Part shown: positions 6,428-10,694 of the stretch, one piece after another
Layout of the letters: the number at the start of each line of letters is the position of its first letter
Position numbering within the stretch: the stretch's first letter is position 1
Assembly (NCBI GenBank): GCA_946885605.1
Contig: CAMPGR010000127.1
Coordinates: forward strand, 1-10,694
Source: an uncultured Pseudomonadota bacterium
GTDB taxonomy: Bacteria > Pseudomonadota > Gammaproteobacteria > Burkholderiales > SG8-41
Length of the DNA stretch: 10,694 nt
Direction: 5' to 3'
Notes under the pieces: generated by a model
The model's input: the letters and a program-made list of their open reading frames with translations, nothing else
Database searches by the model: none
What the model was told of the DNA's origin: nothing
Position numbers and translations under genes: made by a program

Positions 6428-6883
6428 ATGGAGACGCCCGTATACAAAATCCTGTTGCCGACCGACGGCTCCGAGCTGTCGCGGAAGGCCGTCGAGCGTG
6501 GCATTGCCTTCGCGAAAGCCCTCAACGCGAAGATCATCGGCCTGCACGTCGTACCCGAGTTTCACGCTTCAATGCGTTACGGCCACTACGTGCCGGCGAA
6601 CCTCTCCATCAGGCGGATGCTCGAGGAGGAATCGCGAGCGCGGGCACGGCAGGCTCTTGCATCCCTCGAAGAGGAAACAAGACGCGCAGGCCTGGACTGC
6701 GAATGTGTCACAGGATTCAGCGACAGCATCTATGAAGAGATTATCCGCACCGCCGAGAAGCAGCACTGTGATCTCATTATCATGGCTTCGCATGGCCATG
6801 CGGGGTTTACCGGCCTGCTGCTCGGAAGCGAAACAGCGAAGGTGTTGACGCACACCCGCTTGCCGGTTCTCGTGCTGCGATGA
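6428..6883 (+). CDS. Universal stress protein (UspA family, ATP-binding type)
   Basis: This is a single-domain cytoplasmic USP of 151 residues, normal for the family. The N-terminal strand YKILLPTDGSE carries Asp13, the usual adenine-contact position. The C-terminal phosphate and ribose-binding segment is SHGHAGFTGLLLGS (121-134), followed by ETAKVLTHTRLPVLVLR. It satisfies G-x9-G-S of the ATP-binding motif. The first Gly of the full G-x2-G-x9-G-S/T motif is Ala120, a substitution I recall as common in betaproteobacterial homologues. I chose the ATG at 6428, where family similarity begins (METPVYKILLPTDGSE); an upstream TTG at 6395 would add 11 unrelated residues. The Shine-Dalgarno sequence is weak. 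Such proteins usually rise under starvation, oxygen limitation or other stress. The gene is divergent from the copy B operon and lies 100 bp before the GTPase gene, which seems to have its own promoter. Confidence 0.93.
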   Translation: METPVYKILLPTDGSELSRKAVERGIAFAKALNAKIIGLHVVPEFHASMRYGHYVPANLSIRRMLEEESRARARQALASLEEETRRAGLDCECVTGFSDSIYEEIIRTAEKQHCDLIIMASHGHAGFTGLLLGSETAKVLTHTRLPVLVLR

Positions 6884-6920
6884 CGCGCCGCCGGGACGGT
6901 CCGCCGCCCGTCTCTGCCGC

Positions 6921-6948
6921 AAGACATATCTGCCGAGTTCTGTAAAAT
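6921..6948 (+). promoter_or_regulatory. Candidate sigma70 promoter for the TGS GTPase gene
   Basis: AAGACA (6921-6926) and TAAAAT (6943-6948) are separated by 16 bp, matching the consensus at four and five of six positions. A TG directly precedes the -10 hexamer. The start site would be near 6955, about 29 bases before the ATG at 6984, inside the 100-bp gap after the stress-protein gene. The following penicillin-binding gene, 8 bp after the GTPase stop, could share this transcript. Confidence 0.45.
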
Positions 6949-6983
6949 ACGAGGCGCTCCTGCTCGATTCCTCAGGGTAAGGA

Positions 6984-8015
6984 ATGCCGGCCAACCTCTC
7001 GCCAGAATACAAAGCCGCCGAGGCGTCTTTCCGGAAGGCGCACGATCCTAAGGAGCGTCTCGACTGCCTGCGCGAAATGCTGCGCACGATCCCCAAGCAC
7101 AAAGGAACCGACCATCTCCAGGCGGACATCAAGCACCGGATCAAGGCGCTTTCCGAGGAATTCGAGACGCCCCGCAAAGGCGGCCCTGCGCGCGGCGCTC
7201 CAGCACTCGTCATCCGCCCCGAGGGCGCAGCTCAGATCGCCCTGCTCGGACCGCCGAATGCCGGCAAATCCGCACTGCACGCGCGCGTGACGGGCTCCGG
7301 CGCCCATGTCGCGCCCTACCCTTTCACAACGCAATACCCGGAACCCGGAATGATGGCCCACGAGGACATCCGTTTCGAACTGATCGACCTGCCTGCCATT
7401 TCGGGGGAGCACGCGATTCCGTGGATTGCGAGCACGCTTCAAACCGTCGATGCCTGCCTGCTGGTCGTGGACCTCTCCGACCCGTCGTGCGTGGACCAGG
7501 TCGAGGGCGTGCACGCCGTTTTGGGGGAAAAGCGTGTGACCCTCAGCGAGCGGTGGGATGCCGCGGCGGATGAGCGTGTCGCGGAGGAGAACGGCGCTCC
7601 AGCCGACCCCTTCGCGCTGCGCCTTCCGACTCTGCTGCTCGCCAACAAGGCGGACCAGATGGCTGACATCGACAGCGAGCTTGCCGCCTTTCGCGAGCTC
7701 ACGGGGCTGCGCTACCCGGCGCTTGCCGTTTCGGCGAGCACCGGCCGGGGACTGAGCGCCTTGGGACCCTGGCTCTTTGCCCATCTCGATATCGTCCGCG
7801 TGTATACCAAGGCGCCCGGTCATGCGCCGGACCGCAACCGGCCCTTCACGTTGCGCCGCGCGCGGAGGATCGAGGACGTCGCACGACTTGTACACCCGGA
7901 TGTTGCCCGCGCCTTGCGGTATGCGCGCGTTTGGGGCAAGTCCGGATTCGATGGCCAGCAGGTCGGACGCGAACATGTGCTCGCTGACGGCGATGTGGTC
8001 GAATTGCACGCGTAG
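6984..8015 (+). CDS. DRG/Obg-type GTPase with C-terminal TGS domain
   Basis: The 343-residue product looks like a bacterial relative of DRG GTPases, ribosome-associated factors best known in eukaryotes and archaea. Residues 1-65 form a charged, probably helical N-terminus, where DRGs also carry a helical region. The G domain follows: G1 GPPNAGKS (89-96), a switch I Thr in PYPFTTQYPEPGMM (111-124), G3 region DLPA (135-138), G4 NKAD (221-224) and G5 SAS (250-252). Residues about 268-343 are a TGS domain of DRG type, with RVYTKAPG, YARVWGKSGFDGQQVG and HVLADGDVVELH. G3 is DLPA rather than DxxG, losing the glycine that normally contacts the gamma-phosphate. A stretch of about 30 acidic and Ala-rich residues (185-212) sits before G4. 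AGGG six bases upstream supports the ATG at 6984. The exact cellular role is not established. Confidence 0.85.
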   Translation: MPANLSPEYKAAEASFRKAHDPKERLDCLREMLRTIPKHKGTDHLQADIKHRIKALSEEFETPRKGGPARGAPALVIRPEGAAQIALLGPPNAGKSALHARVTGSGAHVAPYPFTTQYPEPGMMAHEDIRFELIDLPAISGEHAIPWIASTLQTVDACLLVVDLSDPSCVDQVEGVHAVLGEKRVTLSERWDAAADERVAEENGAPADPFALRLPTLLLANKADQMADIDSELAAFRELTGLRYPALAVSASTGRGLSALGPWLFAHLDIVRVYTKAPGHAPDRNRPFTLRRARRIEDVARLVHPDVARALRYARVWGKSGFDGQQVGREHVLADGDVVELHA

Positions 8016-8023
8016 CGCGAGCG

Positions 8024-10694
8024 GTGGCGAGAATACGATTCACCTCTCCCTGGCTGGCGGTTGCGGTGGGGGTACTCGCGACGATGCTGGGAGCCTTTGC
8101 GCTCCTCGTCAGCGAAGTTCAGTCCTCCGCATTCCAGTCCCGCTACTTTGCGGATGCCGCTGCCCGGCTGAGGTTCTGGGCGGAGCCCGGCCCGAGCACT
8201 TCGATCAGCTTCCCGCACAAAGGCCCCTACGACCTGCGCCTCGGCTACAGCGAAATGCCGCAGTTCCTGGGCCGGCTGCAGGCCAAGGGCTATGAAATCA
8301 AAAAGCAGGCGCGCCACTCGCTGGCGCTTCGCGAGCTGATCGAAGAGGGCTACTTTCCGCCGTATCCGGAGAAAAGCCAGGCGGGGCTGCGCGTGCTCGA
8401 CTGCCGGGGAGAAGCGCTCTTCGTCTCCAATCACCCCGAGCACGTTTACGCCGACTTCAAGGCCGTGCCGCCGCTCGTGGTGAACACGCTGCTCTTCATC
8501 GAAAACCGCGAGCTGCTCGAGCAGGACCATCCCAAGCGCAACCCGGCGGTGGAATGGGGCCGGTTCGCCAAAGCGATCTTCGAGCAGAGCATCAAGATCA
8601 TCGATTCCGACTACGACGCTCCCGGTGGCAGCACGCTCGCCACCCAGATCGAGAAGTACCGCCATTCGCCCGGGGGCATCACGGCTTCGATCCAGGAGAA
8701 ATTCCGGCAGATGATCTCCGCGTCGCTCCGCGCCTACTCGAACGGACCGGACACCACGGAAAGGCGCCGGCAGATCGTGGTGGATTACCTCAACACTGTT
8801 CCGCTCGCCGCAGCACCCGCGTATGGCGAAGTCAACGGCCTGGGCGACGGGCTGAGGGCGTGGTTCGGTGCGGATTTCAAGGCGGTGAATGCGTTGCTCA
8901 AGCGGTCTGCGGCGCCCGGCAGCGCCGAGCTCCCCGAGCAGGCACGCGCCTACCGCCAGGCACTGAGCCTTTTGATCGCCCAGAGACGGCCGTCCTACTT
9001 TCTCGGCCCGGGGCGCCAGCAGCTCGCCACGCTCACCGACAGCCATCTGCGGCTCCTCACGAGCGCGGAGCTGCTCTCCCCGGTTCTGCGCGACGCCGCA
9101 TTGCAGGCGAAGGTGACCTTCCGGGACGACTCGTCCGTTTCCTCGCACGTCGACGTGCGGTCGTGGAAGGCCGCGAACGCCGTGCGCACGCGGCTCCTCG
9201 CGCTCCTCGAAACGCCGCGTCTCTACGACATCGACCGTCTCGATCTCGCAGCGAGCAGCACCTTCGATGCCGAGCTGCAGGATGCGGTGACGAGCACCCT
9301 CACGCGGCTCCGCGATCCGGAGTACGCCCGGGCGGCGAAGCTGCGCGAGCCGCGGCTGCTCGGCAACGCCGATCCTTCGAAGGTCCTCTACAGCTTCACG
9401 CTGTACGAGCGCGGCGAGGATGCCAACCTCGTGCGGGTGCAGACCGACAACTTCAACCAGCCGTTCGACATCAACGAAGGCACCAAGCTCGAGCTGGGAT
9501 CGACCGCGAAGCTGCGCGCGCTCACGACTTATCTCGAAGTGATCGCGGCGCTGCACGAGCGTTACCACCCGCTCACGCCGCAGGAATTGCGCAAGGTGCC
9601 CGTCGGTCAGCGTGACCGCCTGACACGATGGGTGATCGATTACCTGGTGAAAACGCCCGATGCCGAGCTCGGAGACATGCTGGAAGCGGCGCTGGAACGA
9701 CGTTATTCCGCCAATCCCGCGGAACAATTCTTCACGGGAGGCGGCGTGCACACGTTCGCCAACTTCAAACGCGAGGAGAACGCGAAAGTGCCCAGCGTGC
9801 GCGAAGCGCTGCGCGATTCCGTCAATCTGGTTTTCATCCGCCTCATGCGCGACATCGTGGATCACCATATGTACCGCGAGCCCGACTCGCCGGCCCGGGT
9901 GCTCGAGGACGCGAGCCATCCGCGGCGCGCGGAATACCTCGCGCGCTTCGCCGACCAGGAGGGACGCGAGTTCGTGCGCCGCTTCTATCGCAAGTACCGC
10001 GGCATGAGCCCGGAGCAGGCGCTGGAAACGCTGCTCCAGGGCGTACGCCCGACACCCTCAAGGCTCGCCGTCATCTTTCGATCGGTGTCCCCGGACGCGG
10101 ATATCGGCGGGCTCACCGATTTCCTCAAGGCGCACCTGGCGGCATCGAGGCTCTCCGAGCGAGAGATCGGGGAGCTCTACACGCGTTACGGGCCTGATCG
10201 CTACTCGCTCGCCGACCGCGGCTATCTCGCGCGCGTGCATCCGCTCGAGCTGTGGCTTGTCGCGCATTTGCGGCGCTACCCCAAGGCCGGACTCGTGGAC
10301 ACGATTGCGGCAAGCCGCGAGGAGCGGCAGGCGGTTTACGCGTGGCTCTTCAAAACCCATCAAAAGAACGCGCAGGACATCCGCATCCGCGCGCTGCTGG
10401 AAGTGGAGGCATTCGTCGAGATTCACCGCCACTGGCGCCGCCTGGGCTACCCGTTCGAATCTCTGGTGCCTTCGCTTGCGACGTCGATTGGCGTTTCAGG
10501 GGACCGTCCCGCGGCGCTCGCCGAACTGATCGGCATTATCGTGAACGATGGCGTCCGTCATCCGACGATACGCATGGAAGACCTGCACTTCGCCGCGGCG
10601 ACGCCATACGAAACTTATCTCGAGCGCGCGCCGGCCGTGAGCGAGCGGGTGATGAAGCCCGAAATCGCGGCGACGCTGCGCAAGGCGCTCGCCG
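8024..10694 (+). CDS. Atypical class A penicillin-binding protein (GT51 plus transpeptidase), right end cut off
   Basis: The frame is open from the GTG at 8024 to the window edge, giving 890 residues with no stop. It encodes an inner-membrane, periplasm-facing peptidoglycan synthase. Residues about 9-29 form one membrane anchor. A GT51 glycosyltransferase domain follows, with catalytic-type Glu160 in FIENRELL, GGSTLATQIEK (201-211) and DYLNTVPLAA (254-263). The transpeptidase domain has S493-T-A-K496 (SxxK) and S599-V-N601 (SxN). The late stretch IIVNDGVRHP, then FAAATPYETYLERAP, resembles the region just before the KTG motif, which would fall past the edge. GT51 motifs differ from consensus: no FxxHxG follows Glu160, and GGST is followed by LATQIEK rather than ITQQxxK. 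Spacing between transpeptidase motifs is much longer than usual. The start is GTG with a weak ribosome site, 8 bp after the GTPase stop; an in-frame TGA at 7985 limits upstream extension. Confidence 0.87.
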   Translation, partial: MARIRFTSPWLAVAVGVLATMLGAFALLVSEVQSSAFQSRYFADAAARLRFWAEPGPSTSISFPHKGPYDLRLGYSEMPQFLGRLQAKGYEIKKQARHSLALRELIEEGYFPPYPEKSQAGLRVLDCRGEALFVSNHPEHVYADFKAVPPLVVNTLLFIENRELLEQDHPKRNPAVEWGRFAKAIFEQSIKIIDSDYDAPGGSTLATQIEKYRHSPGGITASIQEKFRQMISASLRAYSNGPDTTERRRQIVVDYLNTVPLAAAPAYGEVNGLGDGLRAWFGADFKAVNALLKRSAAPGSAELPEQARAYRQALSLLIAQRRPSYFLGPGRQQLATLTDSHLRLLTSAELLSPVLRDAALQAKVTFRDDSSVSSHVDVRSWKAANAVRTRLLALLETPRLYDIDRLDLAASSTFDAELQDAVTSTLTRLRDPEYARAAKLREPRLLGNADPSKVLYSFTLYERGEDANLVRVQTDNFNQPFDINEGTKLELGSTAKLRALTTYLEVIAALHERYHPLTPQELRKVPVGQRDRLTRWVIDYLVKTPDAELGDMLEAALERRYSANPAEQFFTGGGVHTFANFKREENAKVPSVREALRDSVNLVFIRLMRDIVDHHMYREPDSPARVLEDASHPRRAEYLARFADQEGREFVRRFYRKYRGMSPEQALETLLQGVRPTPSRLAVIFRSVSPDADIGGLTDFLKAHLAASRLSEREIGELYTRYGPDRYSLADRGYLARVHPLELWLVAHLRRYPKAGLVDTIAASREERQAVYAWLFKTHQKNAQDIRIRALLEVEAFVEIHRHWRRLGYPFESLVPSLATSIGVSGDRPAALAELIGIIVNDGVRHPTIRMEDLHFAAATPYETYLERAPAVSERVMKPEIAATLRKALA

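Noticed and set aside
6893..6913. GACGG/CCGTC inverted repeat after the stress-protein stop codon, as a possible terminator.
   Set aside because: The stem is only about five base pairs and no T-run follows, so intrinsic termination is not supported.
7820..9919. Minus-strand open frame of 699 codons opposite the GTPase and penicillin-binding genes.
   Set aside because: Its translation is rich in Arg, His, Val and Gly with no recognisable motif. The opposite strand carries clear GTPase, TGS, GT51 and SxxK motifs. It is an antisense shadow caused by high G/C at third positions.

Overview
The window reads as chromosomal DNA of a high-GC proteobacterium, most likely a betaproteobacterium (Burkholderiales-like). 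The main reasons are an orphan periplasmic Bug-type receptor beside two MmgE/PrpD enzymes, a universal stress protein with the SHGHAGFTGLLLGSET signature common in that group, and strong G/C third-position bias that leaves long false open frames opposite most genes. This taxonomic placement is inference from gene content, not from a marker gene.

Layout, left to right. Positions 2-88 hold the last 28 codons of a plus-strand gene with an amidase-like C-terminus. A plus-strand pair follows: a multi-pass membrane protein of unknown function (150-830), overlapped by a small DUF2007-like protein with a C-terminal zinc ribbon (808-1131). Next is a carboxylate-metabolism block. A D-tartrate dehydratase-like enolase-superfamily enzyme (minus, 1135-2301) diverges from an MmgE/PrpD-family enzyme (plus, 2387-3763). 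The 85-bp gap between them holds a perfect 12-bp palindrome. A minus-strand pair then encodes a second, clearly different MmgE/PrpD protein (4798-6162) and a Bug periplasmic binding protein (3786-4772), 25 bp apart and probably co-transcribed. From about 6300 the content changes to housekeeping or stress functions on the plus strand: a universal stress protein (6428-6883), a DRG-type GTPase with a TGS domain (6984-8015), and a large atypical class A penicillin-binding protein (8024 to beyond the right edge).

How the genes may work together. The dehydratase, two MmgE/PrpD enzymes and the solute receptor together suggest uptake and breakdown of a hydroxylated di- or tricarboxylic acid. A tartrate-like compound is the best single guess, because every catalytic and metal-ligand position I can recall for the characterised D-tartrate dehydratase is present. 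The roles of the two MmgE/PrpD proteins are unknown. No membrane transport subunits and no regulator of this block lie in the window.

The large penicillin-binding gene has no stop inside the window, so it is easily missed. I translated it by hand from 8024 to 10694 with no interruption. I found no tRNA, rRNA, CRISPR array, insertion sequence, prophage gene or attachment site. I did not find a clearly novel defence or mobile system. The strongest leads are the carboxylate block with its palindrome, the expanded penicillin-binding protein and the DRG-like GTPase.
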